Origin: Tropicimonas sp. IMCC6043 | GTDB taxonomy: Bacteria > Pseudomonadota > Alphaproteobacteria > Rhodobacterales > Rhodobacteraceae | Direction of reading: 5' to 3' | Length of the DNA stretch: 64,000 nucleotides | Assembly: GCF_004146235.1 (NCBI RefSeq) | Contig: NZ_SELO01000018.1 | Coordinates: 32,454 to 96,453, forward strand | In this document: positions 54,372 to 63,233 of the stretch, piece by piece | Position numbering within the stretch: the stretch's first letter is position 1 | Layout: each line of letters begins with the position of its first letter | The notes under the pieces: generated by a model | Databases searched by the model: none | Told to the model about the DNA's origin: nothing | What the model saw: only the letters and a program-made list of their open reading frames with translations | Made by a program: the position numbers and the translations under genes

Positions 54372-54391
54372 GAATCCTACCACCCCAGCCA
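54372..54391 (+). repeat. attR: copy of the tRNA-Gln 3' end
   Basis: An exact 20-base duplicate of 52264-52283. The stop codon and last four residues of the leftward chimeric gene next to it (recombinase C-terminal part) are encoded by this repeat. Confidence 0.8.
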
Positions 54392-55822
54392 AATGTCATT
54401 TTTCGCAGAGTTCGGCTGCTTGCCTGCCGTTATGCGTGCCGCGGCTGTAGTCGTTTCCGCCAACATATCAAATGGTTGGCGGAAGGTGGCTATCACCTCG
54501 CCCTCCTCCCATGTGCAGTTCGATAGCACGAAGTTCAGGAGCCGCCGCTTATCGCGAGCGGGCTGGCGTTCGAACAGGGCCTGAGCGTTCCGGGCCAGAT
54601 CGAGAATCCTAAGGCCCTCTTCCATGTAAGACTGCTCGGCTTCCTCGTGCCGCTCGATGTCACGTTGCAGGCGCCGCTGCTCCTCGCGCCACTTGCCCGA
54701 CATCTCCTCGAAGAACTCGCTGCTCATCTTCCCGTCGAGCTTGTCGACATACATCGCACTGATCCTCTCGCCGAGTCGGGTGTGCTCGGCCTGGAGCCGG
54801 GCGATCGCCTCGCCGAAATAGGCGATATTGGAGAGGTATTTCGTCTCCTTCGGCGTCGCGGTCATGCCAATCTGAGTAGCGGACGAGAAGTATTCGAGGA
54901 TCTCGCGCCAGGCCGAGTCCTCGGCGGCGCTGCCCCGGTGACATTCGTCGATCACGATGAGATCGAAGAAACCGGGCGAAAACTCGCGGAACAGCTTTTG
55001 CCGTTCCTCCGGCCCGGTGATGGCCTGATAGAGACCGAGATAGACCTCGTAGGCGGTGTCGATGCGGCGCTTCCTGTCGAGCGCGGGGGTCAGGTCCTCG
55101 GTGCTGCCGTCCTGCCGCTCGATGGTCTTGGCGTTGGTCGACAGCTTGGCCATCGTTCCGCCGAAGGGGCGGAAGTCGTTGACCATCGTCTGGTCGATGA
55201 GGACGTTGCGGTCGGCGAGGAACAGGATACGTTTCTTCCGGCCAGCCTTCCAGAGGCGCCAGATGATCTGGAACGCTGTGTATGTCTTGCCGGTTCCCGT
55301 CGCCATGACCAGCAGGACGCGATCCTGCCCCTTGGCGATGGCCTCGATCGCGGCATTGACTGCGTTGACCTGGTAGTAGCGAGGCGTCTTGCCGCTTCCG
55401 TCGTCGTAGTAATCCTGGAGCATAATCTGCTCCGCTTCGCCATCGAGGCCCTTCCAGGCGCGAAACCGGGTCCAGAGATCCGCCGGTTCCGGAAAGTCGT
55501 CAAGCGACAGCGTGATTTCACGCGGAGTGCTGGCATCCAGCGCCGGGTTTTCCTCAGGGTCGAGGCTTTGGTCGATGAAGATGCTGCCGTCGCCATAGAT
55601 TGCGCCGAGAATGTCGGTCTGCCCATTGTCCGGTCGCGGCACGTTATGGCGGGCGTGAAGGTCGCCGAACTCGATCCGAAGCTTGAGGTGTTTCTCGACG
55701 ATATCCTCGATCGGAATCGGCGGCGCAGGGACCACGCTCCGCACATGCTCAAACTCGGCAAGCAATGCGGCGGCGTCGCGCTCGATGGCCTCTTCGGCAA
55801 GGTAGGGAACGTGTCGACTCAT
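54377..55822 (-). pseudogene. Three-part chimeric ORF: ImmA/IrrE-like + HsdR core + serine recombinase C-terminus
   Basis: One 481-codon frame with three unrelated parts. Residues 1-93 ([18 protein letters not shown] to [11 protein letters not shown]) match the start of ImmA/IrrE peptidases but stop before the zinc motif. Residues 94-338 are the DEAD-box core of a type I restriction subunit R: Walker A MATGTGKT 173-180, DECH 292-295, TATPKET 321-327; nuclease and second RecA domains are missing. Residues 339-481 ([20 protein letters not shown] onward, [15 protein letters not shown]) match the C-terminal coiled coil of large serine recombinases. AAGGAG precedes ATG 55822. Most likely two deletions within a former island; an assembly error is possible. 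Confidence 0.7.
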
Positions 55823-55865
55823 CTTTTCTCCTTCATCTGCATCAGCGGGGTCGCGCCCTGATTGT

Positions 55866-56219
55866 TTACTCACCCCTGGCCTTCTTTGCTTCCTCTGCCA
55901 ACCGGGCGATCTCGTCGCGGGTCATGCCTCTGGTCGTCCGGAGAAGCGCCGACACCTCGACGGGCGCGCGCTTGATGATATCGGCCAGGTCGGCCGGCAT
56001 ACGTCCCGCGAGGGCCAGCAGCTCGTCGACGTCGCACTCGATGATCTGCGCGATCGCGCGGACTTTTTCCTCGGTCGGCGGGGTGAACTCCTCGCGCTCG
56101 ACCTTCGAGAGGTAGGTCGGGCTCACCCCGATCTTCTTGGCCATCTCGCGCAAGCCAATCTCCCTTGCTTCCCGTTCGCGGCGGACGAATGCGCCGAACT
56201 TCAGATCCTCGCCGGTCAT
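55866..56219 (-). CDS. XRE family transcriptional regulator
   Basis: A 117-residue repressor. A helix-turn-helix at about residues 23-50 ([26 protein letters not shown]) is followed by a helical dimerisation region ([31 protein letters not shown]). XRE genes of this form usually precede an ImmA/IrrE peptidase gene, as here, 43 bases upstream of the chimera's ImmA part, and control excision or stress genes of mobile elements. ATG 56219 is chosen; a TTG two codons earlier is possible. Confidence 0.85.
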   Translation of the reverse strand: MTGEDLKFGAFVRREREAREIGLREMAKKIGVSPTYLSKVEREEFTPPTEEKVRAIAQIIECDVDELLALAGRMPADLADIIKRAPVEVSALLRTTRGMTRDEIARLAEEAKKARGE

Positions 56220-56486
56220 GCCCAACTATCCCCTGTTTAGTGAACAGGTAACAAATGAATCGGCAGCAGTCAAGATGGTGCGTCCCTTGGCGCGACGCCA
56301 ACGATATATCGCGATGTTTCCCGCCGACGCACGTGATCGCACAGGCTCCGTACGTCGACATCAACGCGATTGGGGCCGGGCAGTCCGCGAGCCGCATCAC
56401 GCGACTGCTCGGATATGCGCCATTTTTGACGTGGCGGCAGTCTTCGGCAAGTGATACCTTACTTCAGCAAATCTTCGAGGCATGAG

Positions 56487-57215
56487 ATGCATTACGAGGA
56501 CGTCGCCTTCAAGAAGGGCGAGACCTTGTGGGGACACGCAGAGGCCTACGGGTTCCCGGGTGGGGATTGGACAAAGATCTGGGACGACGCGAAGAACGCC
56601 GCTCTGAGGGCAAAGCGCGGTGAGCCACGAAAGATCCAGGTCGGCGACGTGATCCAGATCCCCATCGGCTGGACAATACTCAAGACCACAATGACCAAGC
56701 ACCCGAGTCGGAACGGCATCGTCTTCGTCGCCTCCCGCACCGGGCGCGAAGGCAAGCAACTCCGCTGGGCGCAAACCGTGGATCGCCACAACCAGCCCTT
56801 CGGAGGGGCGCCCTACGGCAAGCCCAGATTCGTTATTGATCCCGCCTCGCCGCCAGATGACAACCTGCCGTTTTATTTCACCGATGCCGAGCTCACGGCG
56901 AAGTCTAAGCGCCGCAAGGAATTCGTCGATGCGCCATTCCGCAACGCACCGTCGGTTGCGCTCGGCAAGACTGAATGGCGCGCGATGCTGTCCATTGCCG
57001 TCTACACGGAAAAGCGCGTGACGCTGCTCGACACCTATGTCTGGGGCTTCGACAAAGGGACTGACGACAAGCTCACCCACGTCCCCGCGCGCAAGGCGAA
57101 CGCGGCCGAGCGTAAGAACCACCTGAAGCTGATGCAGAACGGATTCGGGCTCAAGGATCTGCCGGGCACGAAGGCCGATTTCAAGGATATGGGATGGTCC
57201 TTCAGGCTCGGATGA
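56487..57215 (+). CDS. LysM-domain protein with uncharacterised C-terminal domain
   Basis: A 242-residue protein. Residues 5-62 form a LysM-like module (VAFKKGETLWGHAEAYGFPGGDWTKIWDDAKNAAL, then PRKIQVGDVIQIPIGW). The remaining 180 residues have no domain I can name; they include KRRKEFVDAPFRNAPSVALGKTEWRAMLS and a Trp-Gly-Phe segment. No signal peptide is seen. Similar LysM proteins occur beside type VI or contractile-injection genes, but none is here. ATG 56487 follows GAGG; GTG 56451 would add 12 residues. The stop overlaps the next gene's ATG (ATGA). Confidence 0.68.
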   Translation: MHYEDVAFKKGETLWGHAEAYGFPGGDWTKIWDDAKNAALRAKRGEPRKIQVGDVIQIPIGWTILKTTMTKHPSRNGIVFVASRTGREGKQLRWAQTVDRHNQPFGGAPYGKPRFVIDPASPPDDNLPFYFTDAELTAKSKRRKEFVDAPFRNAPSVALGKTEWRAMLSIAVYTEKRVTLLDTYVWGFDKGTDDKLTHVPARKANAAERKNHLKLMQNGFGLKDLPGTKADFKDMGWSFRLG

Positions 57216-57700
57216 CTCGGCCAGTTGGGGTCCGGCGGCGGGCGTTCGTCCTCGGTGTCGTCGCGGCCTGTCTTGGCCTGCCGGCCGGGGCAAAGCAGAG
57301 GAGACTGGCGATGCCCAGGTTTATCAAGCTCACCTTCACGGGCATCCAGGACAAGCCGGTCGGGAGTCTCGTGATTGGCCCGGAAGGCATGGACGTTGCC
57401 GAGGCGATAGCCGCGCTCGGCGTCGCCGATCCCTCGGAACCGGACGGGCCGAGCGAACTGCTGCTCGCAGAAGCCGGCCTCTCGGCGCTCTTCGCCATAG
57501 CCACCTCGGCGCTTGAGCCGCTTGCCGATGCAGAGGCGAGTGTTCTCGACGTCTTGATACAGGATGAAGCGGCACAGATCCGGCGAGTGCTGACTGAGAC
57601 CGATGCGTCGACATTTCTCGACAGGATCGCCGCTGCCCTTCCTGAAGTGGCGGGCGCGGCGGAAACCTTCAGCAACTGGCGCTTCCGGACCAATCTCTGA
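57212..57700 (+). CDS. Secreted protein coupled to the LysM protein
   Basis: A 162-residue protein of unknown family. The N-terminus MTRPVGVRRRAFVLGVVAAC with GLPAGAKQ has an arginine-rich signal-peptide look; an internal ATG at 57311 (MPRFIKLTFTGIQDKPVG) could give a leaderless 129-residue form. The body is acidic and helical (LLLAEAGLSALFAIATSALEPLADAEASVLDVLIQDEAAQIRRVL). Overlap by ATGA with the LysM gene implies joint translation; an acidic partner of a basic protein would fit an immunity or adaptor role, but this is only inference. Confidence 0.6.
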   Translation: MTRPVGVRRRAFVLGVVAACLGLPAGAKQRRLAMPRFIKLTFTGIQDKPVGSLVIGPEGMDVAEAIAALGVADPSEPDGPSELLLAEAGLSALFAIATSALEPLADAEASVLDVLIQDEAAQIRRVLTETDASTFLDRIAAALPEVAGAAETFSNWRFRTNL

Positions 57701-58573
57701 CCCCACTGGCCACCGCCGGGCAAATCCAGCGACGAGCTGGCGTTGGGCCATTTTAGTTGTACGGCCGCGTCCTGGCCCCAAGGTGCGGCCGTTTTCCTTT
57801 TTTCGGCCGTGGCACGGTCAGAGGAAACTGGTTGAACGTGGCAAAGTGGACTCGCTGCGTCGTGGGATGACGAAAACCGCAACCAATCTGATCCACCGGT
57901 GAGGGAATACTGCATGAACCGACCGATCACCGACTTCTTCGCTGTCATGGCACTGCTCATAGCAATCGGATGAGCGTCTATGCGCCTCTACCGTCGGGTA
58001 AAGGACCCGCACCGAGATGCGCGAACAGGCCGTGATCCGAATAGCGACTCGCGTCACGGCAAAGTCCATATCAGTCGAAGAGAAATGTGGCCGCTTCCTG
58101 CGCATGTCCTCGACCATCCGGTCGCGCTGCGGCGTGGTTTTTTCCTCTGCCGTGGGAACCTCCTGTCTGACGATTGAGAAGACCCCAATCGTCAGTCCAA
58201 TGGACCCATCAGCGAAGCGTGACGGTCAGATCAGCGCGATACGCCCGCCACAGGCGCCCCTGCCGCGCGAGCGGCTTCGTCCATGCTCTTTTTCTGTGTA
58301 AGTTGCGGCAGTCAGAGGCGCCAGATCGGCGAACGGCTATTCGGTCTGGTTGGCGAAATCGAGCGACTTGACGTACCACAACGACGATGAGTCCGAGACC
58401 GGGTTTGCTGGGTATGCAGGGTTATTGCCAATGTCCCGCAACGGCGCAGAGCACTTACTCGTCTGGTTCGATACCGCCGTGTGAAAGAGTCACCTGGGTT
58501 TCAATCGATATCACCCGGCATTCCTCACAAGGCGCGTGGTACGCCGCCGAACAATCTTTTTAAGATGCCCCTA
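57701..58573. other. Gene-poor region
   Basis: An 873-base stretch with no convincing gene. Short frames on both strands (for example 57818-58117 leftward, 99 codons) lack ribosome binding sites and recognisable domains. The codon pattern is unlike the core genome, and the region ends in a transposase remnant, so it is probably eroded mobile DNA. Confidence 0.5.
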
Positions 58574-58713
58574 AGATCCGTGCACTCAATCTGGTGCGCG
58601 AGACCTATGTGGAAATCGGCCCGACGCTCTCGGCAGAACAGCTTGAAGCGCGTCACGGATGGGAGGTGTCGCGCGAGACGCTGCGCAAATGAATGATCGA
58701 AGACGGGCTGTGA
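58574..58713 (+). pseudogene. Transposase fragment (ISNCY-like)
   Basis: The rightward frame reads IRALNLVRETYVEIGPTLSA and then EQLEARHGWEVSRETLRK, stop, MIEDGL, stop. This is the helix-turn-helix part of an ISNCY-type transposase in which two tryptophan codons (TGG) appear as TGA. Everything before and after is gone. The last 60 bases overlap, antisense, the 3' end of the neighbouring oxidase gene. Confidence 0.62.
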
Positions 58714-59819
58714 CCCAGATCCCGGGCAACCAGCTCAGCGATTGCGAGCGCTGCTGTTAGCCCGGGACTTTCGATGCCGTAAAGGTTCACGAGGCCCGGA
58801 AGTGCCTCGACGCGGATATCGAAATCAGCAGCCGGGGCGCCAGGGCCCGAGAGCTTCGGGCGGCAGCCGGAATAGTCCGGGGCAAGTGCATTGTCCGGCA
58901 ATCCGGGCCAGTAGCGGCGGACCGCGTCGTAGAAACCCGTTCCGCGCTCCGGGTGGACATGATAGTCGACGTGGGTTTCCAGCAGACCCTCGGGCAGCCA
59001 TTCAACATCCGGGCCGAAGCGGAGATTGCCGGCAATGTCGATCGTGGCGTGCACGCCGAGCCCGCCATCGACCGGTGCGGGATAGATCAGCCGGGAGAAT
59101 GGTGCCCGGCCGATAAGGCGGTAGTAGTTGCCCTTGGCCAGACGGTAGGCGGGGATTGCGTCGGGCGGCACGCCGGCAATGCAACGGGCAACGCGCGGGG
59201 CGGCAAGACCGGCGCTATTGACCAGGCAGGTGGCCGAGATCTCCGTTGGATCCGATCCGCCGGTGCGGATGGCGAAGCCCTCGGCCGTCGGTTCAGCCCG
59301 CTCGAAGGGCGTGCGCAGGGCGACATGCCCCCCCTGCCCTTCAATCCCGGCAATCAGCGCCAGAAAGAACTGGTGGCTGTCGAAGATCCCGGTCTCGGGC
59401 GAAAGCAGGCCGCCATGCGACGCCACCGCGGGCTCCAGAAACGTCACCTCCGCTGCCGACAACAGCCGCAGACCTTCGACGCCGTTGGCCTCCCCGCGCG
59501 CCTTCAGCTCCTCGATCTTCGATACCTCGTCCGCGCCGGTCGCCACGACGATCTTACCGCATTTTCGGAAGGCGATGCCGCGCGACCCGAGATACTCGTA
59601 GAGGAGCCGCCGTCCGGCGACGCAGAGCTCATGCTTGAGGCTGCCGGTAGGGTAGTAGAGGCCGGCGTGAATCACCTCGCTGTTGCGTGAGGAGATCCCC
59701 TCGCCCGGGTGTGCCGCGGCCTCCAGAACGAGAACCGAACGACCACCATCGGCAAGCCGCGCGGCGCATGCAAGCCCGACGGCACCGGCGCCGATCACGA
59801 CCGCGTCGAAATCGGCCAT
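58653..59819 (-). CDS. L-2-hydroxyglutarate oxidase-like FAD-dependent oxidoreductase
   Basis: A 388-codon protein of the DAO/LhgO family. FAD-binding VVIGAGAVGLACAARLA starts at residue 7; SSRNSEVIHAGLYYPTGSLK at about 43-62 is the hallmark of LhgO-type oxidases, and ARGEANGVEGLRLLSAAEVTFLEP follows. The final conserved element (GIESPGLTAALAIAELVARDLG) is complete, but the last 20 residues (HSPSSIIHLRSVSRDTSHP) are encoded antisense to a transposase fragment, so the natural 3' end was replaced. The core domain is intact, and activity may remain. Confidence 0.82.
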   Translation of the reverse strand: MADFDAVVIGAGAVGLACAARLADGGRSVLVLEAAAHPGEGISSRNSEVIHAGLYYPTGSLKHELCVAGRRLLYEYLGSRGIAFRKCGKIVVATGADEVSKIEELKARGEANGVEGLRLLSAAEVTFLEPAVASHGGLLSPETGIFDSHQFFLALIAGIEGQGGHVALRTPFERAEPTAEGFAIRTGGSDPTEISATCLVNSAGLAAPRVARCIAGVPPDAIPAYRLAKGNYYRLIGRAPFSRLIYPAPVDGGLGVHATIDIAGNLRFGPDVEWLPEGLLETHVDYHVHPERGTGFYDAVRRYWPGLPDNALAPDYSGCRPKLSGPGAPAADFDIRVEALPGLVNLYGIESPGLTAALAIAELVARDLGHSPSSIIHLRSVSRDTSHP

Positions 59820-60261
59820 GGCTCAGATCTTCTCCCTGCATCATTCGAAATGTCGAACGTGGATGCTAAATGGCAAGAACGCGCAATTAGTGTCAACGCC
59901 TTCCCCAAAGAATCCAACGCCGGCGCTGAACAAGAGAAGCCGTTTCTCCGCGATCGGTGTTTTTGCCGGCGCGTGCGACCGGCCACAGGATCGGCCGGGT
60001 GCGCTGGATTCCACCGACAGGTTTTCCGTTGTCTGACGTCAGCACACTGTGGAAAGAATCAAGGGTTTGAGCGACGGAGGGTTCTGGTTCATCGAAGCCA
60101 CCAAGGAGAGCAGATGAACAAGGCTTCCGGAACATCAAAGGATGCCACTGGCAAGCTGGTCAGCCGATACCGTCACTTGCAGGGACAACCCTTGTCAGGC
60201 CGTTCGCAGTGCTGCGGGTCGCAAGAGGGAGATTGCCTGGCTGGGGCTGGATTTATCTCAT
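59820..60261. other. Gene-poor region upstream of the oxidase gene
   Basis: These 442 bases carry the oxidase promoter side and then unrecognised sequence. A short rightward frame from ATG 60115 (MNKASGTSKDATGKLV) faintly recalls CsbD-like proteins but runs straight into transposase-derived sequence, so I do not call it. Confidence 0.4.
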
Positions 60262-60438
60262 CACGAACGGGCCGCCTTCATGAGCTCCCTGATCGGCACC
60301 GCGAAGCTGAACGGCATCGACCCGCAGGCCTAGCTCGCCGACATCATCGCCCGGATCTCCGACCTGCCGGTCTCGCGGCTGCCGGAATTGCTGCCCTCGG
60401 CGTGGAAACCCGCCACTCCGGAAGTCAGGGCCGCCTGA
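60262..60438 (+). pseudogene. IS66-family transposase (TnpC) C-terminal remnant
   Basis: The frame reads HERAAFMSSLIGTAKLNGIDP, then QA, stop, LADIIARISDLPVSRLPELLPSAWKP. This is the well-conserved end of IS66 TnpC, where QAWLAD is usual; the tryptophan codon is TAG here. The rest of the gene is absent. Confidence 0.72.
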
Positions 60439-60537
60439 CCGCGGCCCTCTTCGGAGGCTTACAAAACAAGCGCCCGCAGCCTGCGCGGAGCGGAAATTAG
60501 TCGATTTTTGGTAAAGGCTGCTGAACGGACAGAACGA

Positions 60538-61185
60538 TCACTGCCGCGCCCGTGTCGCCCGCACTTTCCATACCCCTACCCAGGGCTTTAGCCGTCGAAC
60601 CGTCTGCGCGAGTGCACCGACCAAAACTGCGCACATCAGGGTTTTGTAAACGATGCCCATCGTGCCCTCGATCAAGATCGCGTGCGCCACACTTCCGATG
60701 ACTACCACGACGGCAGCTGAAGTATGAGCTAGCCGCCAGACTTGCGGGCGCAAACGCAGTCTCTTCCGAAATGCAGCCAATAGTGCCAAAGCGATCAAAG
60801 CCCACATCGCCACGACGCCGAACATCGAGAACGCCGTCGGCGCAGTGAAAGTCAGCGCGTCGATCATGTCAGGCGGACTCGTGACCCAGAGGCCGGCAAC
60901 ATGCACACAAATTGCGAGCAACAGGCCCGCCCCTATCCAGCGATGGATCCTTCGCCCGACTGACATTGGTAGTCCGGGAAGGAGCCCTGAGGCCAGCAAT
61001 GGCTGCACCAGCAAGAGCGCCAGCGCGATTACACCGGCGAATCCTGCCGCTATGAATCCTGCCGCTATATAGACAGCTCCACGGTATTGCAGGAACTCGC
61101 TACCCGCCGCCGCGACCAAAGGCACGACGATTACGCAAGCAAGCGCACCCCAGATTAGGATCGCCCCAATGATGGCCACGGTCAC
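60538..61185 (-). CDS. Ferric reductase-like transmembrane cytochrome b
   Basis: A 215-residue protein with six predicted TM helices. Histidine pairs at His81/His95 (IHRWIGAGLLLAICVHVAGLW) and His154/His168 (RLAHTSAAVVVVIGSVAHAIL) are placed to bind two hemes across two adjacent helices, as in YedZ/ferric-reductase domains. No flavin or NAD domain is attached, so it likely works with a partner; the adjacent dioxygenase-like protein, overlapping by ATGA, is the natural candidate. Confidence 0.83.
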   Translation of the reverse strand: MTVAIIGAILIWGALACVIVVPLVAAAGSEFLQYRGAVYIAAGFIAAGFAGVIALALLLVQPLLASGLLPGLPMSVGRRIHRWIGAGLLLAICVHVAGLWVTSPPDMIDALTFTAPTAFSMFGVVAMWALIALALLAAFRKRLRLRPQVWRLAHTSAAVVVVIGSVAHAILIEGTMGIVYKTLMCAVLVGALAQTVRRLKPWVGVWKVRATRARQ

Positions 61186-61550
61186 ACGGGTTGCAGCACA
61201 AAATCCGCTCTCAGGCTCTTGTCACGAGAACTCGACATAACCGGGCGTAGAAACACCGTCTCGAATTCACCACTATCATAGGCAAGATGCCCGTGCGGCT
61301 GTCCGAAAGCCGGCACGATCTGGGGCATCTCAAGTTGGAATGCACCATCTCTGTCGGTCAGCGTTGCGCCATGGCTCCGCGGGTCGCGCTCGTAGCCTTC
61401 TGTCGTGTGCGCCCAGATCTGGATGCGAATGCCCTCTAGAGGCGTACCATCACCGGCGCGGCACACAGTACCAGTCATAAAGAAACCGCCGCCACCGATC
61501 CGGTCCACGATGGGCGCGCCAGGGAGGTAGTTGTTCGACCCACCGCGCAT
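61182..61550 (-). pseudogene. Intradiol dioxygenase-like secreted protein, 5'-truncated
   Basis: From ATG 61550 the frame gives 122 residues (MRGGSNNYLPGAPIVDRIGGGGFF onward) containing TGTVCRAGDGTPLEGIRIQIWAHTTEGYERDPRSHGATLTD and VPAFGQPHGHLAYD, the beta-sandwich of protocatechuate 3,4-dioxygenase-like proteins. Upstream in the same frame a piece of what looks like a Tat signal peptide end (SGTALLSPARAKGLAP) is present, but its beginning is missing and the frame runs into the AraC gene. Without export it is probably not functional. It overlaps the cytochrome gene by ATGA. Confidence 0.62.
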
Positions 61551-62436
61551 CGATTTCGTCGGAGCCAGGCCCTTCGCGCGAGCGGGCGAAAGCAGCGCTG
61601 TCCCGGATGCGATCACTGCGGCTGGCCGACAGAAACCGCTGGAGGCGCCGGGGGGTGGTGTTGCTGGACGCGGCCAGTTGTTCGAGGCCGAAATCAGGAG
61701 AAGACATGCCGTTGCGAATGGCCTCGCGAATGAAGGAAAGCGGGGCATGGGCTGTTTCCGGCGTATTGTCGCCCTCTTTGTCGGAGACGTCTCTCCGCCC
61801 GCAGGACCGGAACTGGACCCTCAGCCAGGATGGGGGGAAAGTCAGGGACAGCGCGGGTTGCTTTGACCGGAGCATCGCACTGGAAGGAAGGAAATCGCGC
61901 GGAACTCCGTCGAAGGAGGGAGCAGCAACGAGCAGTCTGTCCGCATCAAGGGCCGGGCCGAGACACTCCGAGAGAACTGTCGTGTAGAAGACGACGCCAA
62001 TGGCATCGGCTAGAGGCGTTGGTCGCTCGGGATCCAACATCCGCCTGACCTCGCAGACGGCGGCCGTGGGGCCGACCCGGAGGCCATAGACGACGTTGTC
62101 GAATTGGTTCGCGGTTTCGAGGATTGAACCGGTCAGGAAATCGCCCAGCGTGATTGCGGTGCGGGCGGAGGTGCGCAGGATCGGCTCGCCCCTCCGGGCG
62201 GCTTCTTTGGCCACTTTTGACGCGAAGAATGGATCGTTCAGGGCGAACGCCATGTCTTCGAATGCCGCGTAACAGGCCGACGCCTCGACGGGCCACGCTG
62301 GGTCGAAGAGGGCATCCGGCGGGATTCTGTTCCGTTCAAGGATGGCGTAGATGTCGCCACCGCGCTCGACAAAGGGGTTGGCGAGTTGCTGCAGAAGCAC
62401 CGCGCGCGTGAACCTCGGCCCGGAGCCTGCTGCCAT
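61450..62436 (-). pseudogene. AraC family regulator with replaced C-terminus
   Basis: A 328-codon frame. Residues 1-270 match AraC regulators with an arabinose-binding-type N-terminal domain (RFTRAVLLQQLANPFVERGGD, ILRTSARTAITLGDFL), then the first HTH (LEQLAASSNTTPRRLQRFLSA). After residue about 275 the sequence becomes unrelated (RIRDSAAFARSREGPGS...) because it reads the adjacent dioxygenase-like gene out of frame. The second HTH, needed for DNA binding, is missing. AGGAGG sits six bases before ATG 62436. Confidence 0.66.
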
Positions 62437-62780
62437 GATATCTCCTCCTGTGCCGGCCAAGTGGTTTCAGGCTGTGCCCAACACGCCAAATTTCGATACG
62501 ACGCGGCGCACACGGCACATTAACGCATTCCGCGATGTGGTAGAGTCGGAGGCGCGTTTCGCATAGCACGGCACGTGAGCCGGGTGAGAAACCATGTGCA
62601 AGATGATCCGTTTTCTCGCGAGATCAAAATCGTTGCGATGGTCGGTCCGGATTCCAACGAAGATTTTGAACTGGTCGAGGAGGCAACTTGCTACGCAGGT
62701 CGTTGGATCCGGCCGCCGCACCGACATCTGCCAATTCGCCATGACTGCCTCCTACGCCACAAACCAAAGGGCTGTCAGAC
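62437..62780. other. Divergent intergenic region
   Basis: These 344 bases lie between the AraC gene and the Tat-signal protein gene. Short frames occur on both strands (for example 62575-62784) without clear ribosome binding sites. I see no certain gene or RNA. Confidence 0.4.
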
Positions 62781-63233
62781 ATGAAAGACCGTACCACGAC
62801 CCCGAAATTCGATCACCAGATGAGCCGCCGTGGATTCTTCGCGGGCACGGCCGCCGCAGGCGCCGCGGTCACGGCGGCAGGAATCCTCGGGACGGCACCG
62901 GGGCGCGCCTCGGCACAGGCCGCAAGTGCCCCGGTAATCACGCCTATTACGGAGATGACCATGCCGCTTTCGAAGGCGAAGGAGCCATTTCCCATTGAGC
63001 TCGTCCGTGCAGCGCGTGAACTCTTCAGCTTTCCCAACTGGCAGGCCGGCGGTGACGATTCCGTCTACTACAACCTGAACATTCCCGAGTTCTTCAATTG
63101 CGGTCTCACCCCGCCAGTGATGGAACCACGGCCGCTCGAGCGGGCGATCAATCAGGATCTCGAGAACCTGACATTCACTGCCAGGGACGGGTCCCAGACC
63201 CCACCGCTCAAGAAATATCTCGTCGGGCCCTAG
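62781..63233 (+). CDS. Tat-signal protein, unknown function
   Basis: A 150-residue protein with a twin-arginine signal peptide (MSRRGFFAGTAAAGAAVTAA, with MKDRTTTPKFDHQ before it) cleaved near ASA-QA. The mature part (about 100 residues) includes FPNWQAGGDDSVYYNLNIPEFFNCGLTPPVMEP and no named domain. ATG 62781 follows AAAGGG; ATG 62820 is an alternative. The stop TAG at 63231-63233 lies directly at the apparent left end of an IS481 insertion, so the original gene may have been longer. Confidence 0.62.
   Translation: MKDRTTTPKFDHQMSRRGFFAGTAAAGAAVTAAGILGTAPGRASAQAASAPVITPITEMTMPLSKAKEPFPIELVRAARELFSFPNWQAGGDDSVYYNLNIPEFFNCGLTPPVMEPRPLERAINQDLENLTFTARDGSQTPPLKKYLVGP

Noticed and set aside
57818..58117. 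A leftward 99-codon frame in the gene-poor region
   Set aside because: No ribosome binding site, no recognised domain, and low-quality sequence toward its end; conservation cannot be checked here.
60115..60261. A CsbD-like small protein start (MNKASGTSKDATGKLV)
   Set aside because: Only about 15 residues look suggestive and the frame then reads IS66-derived DNA.
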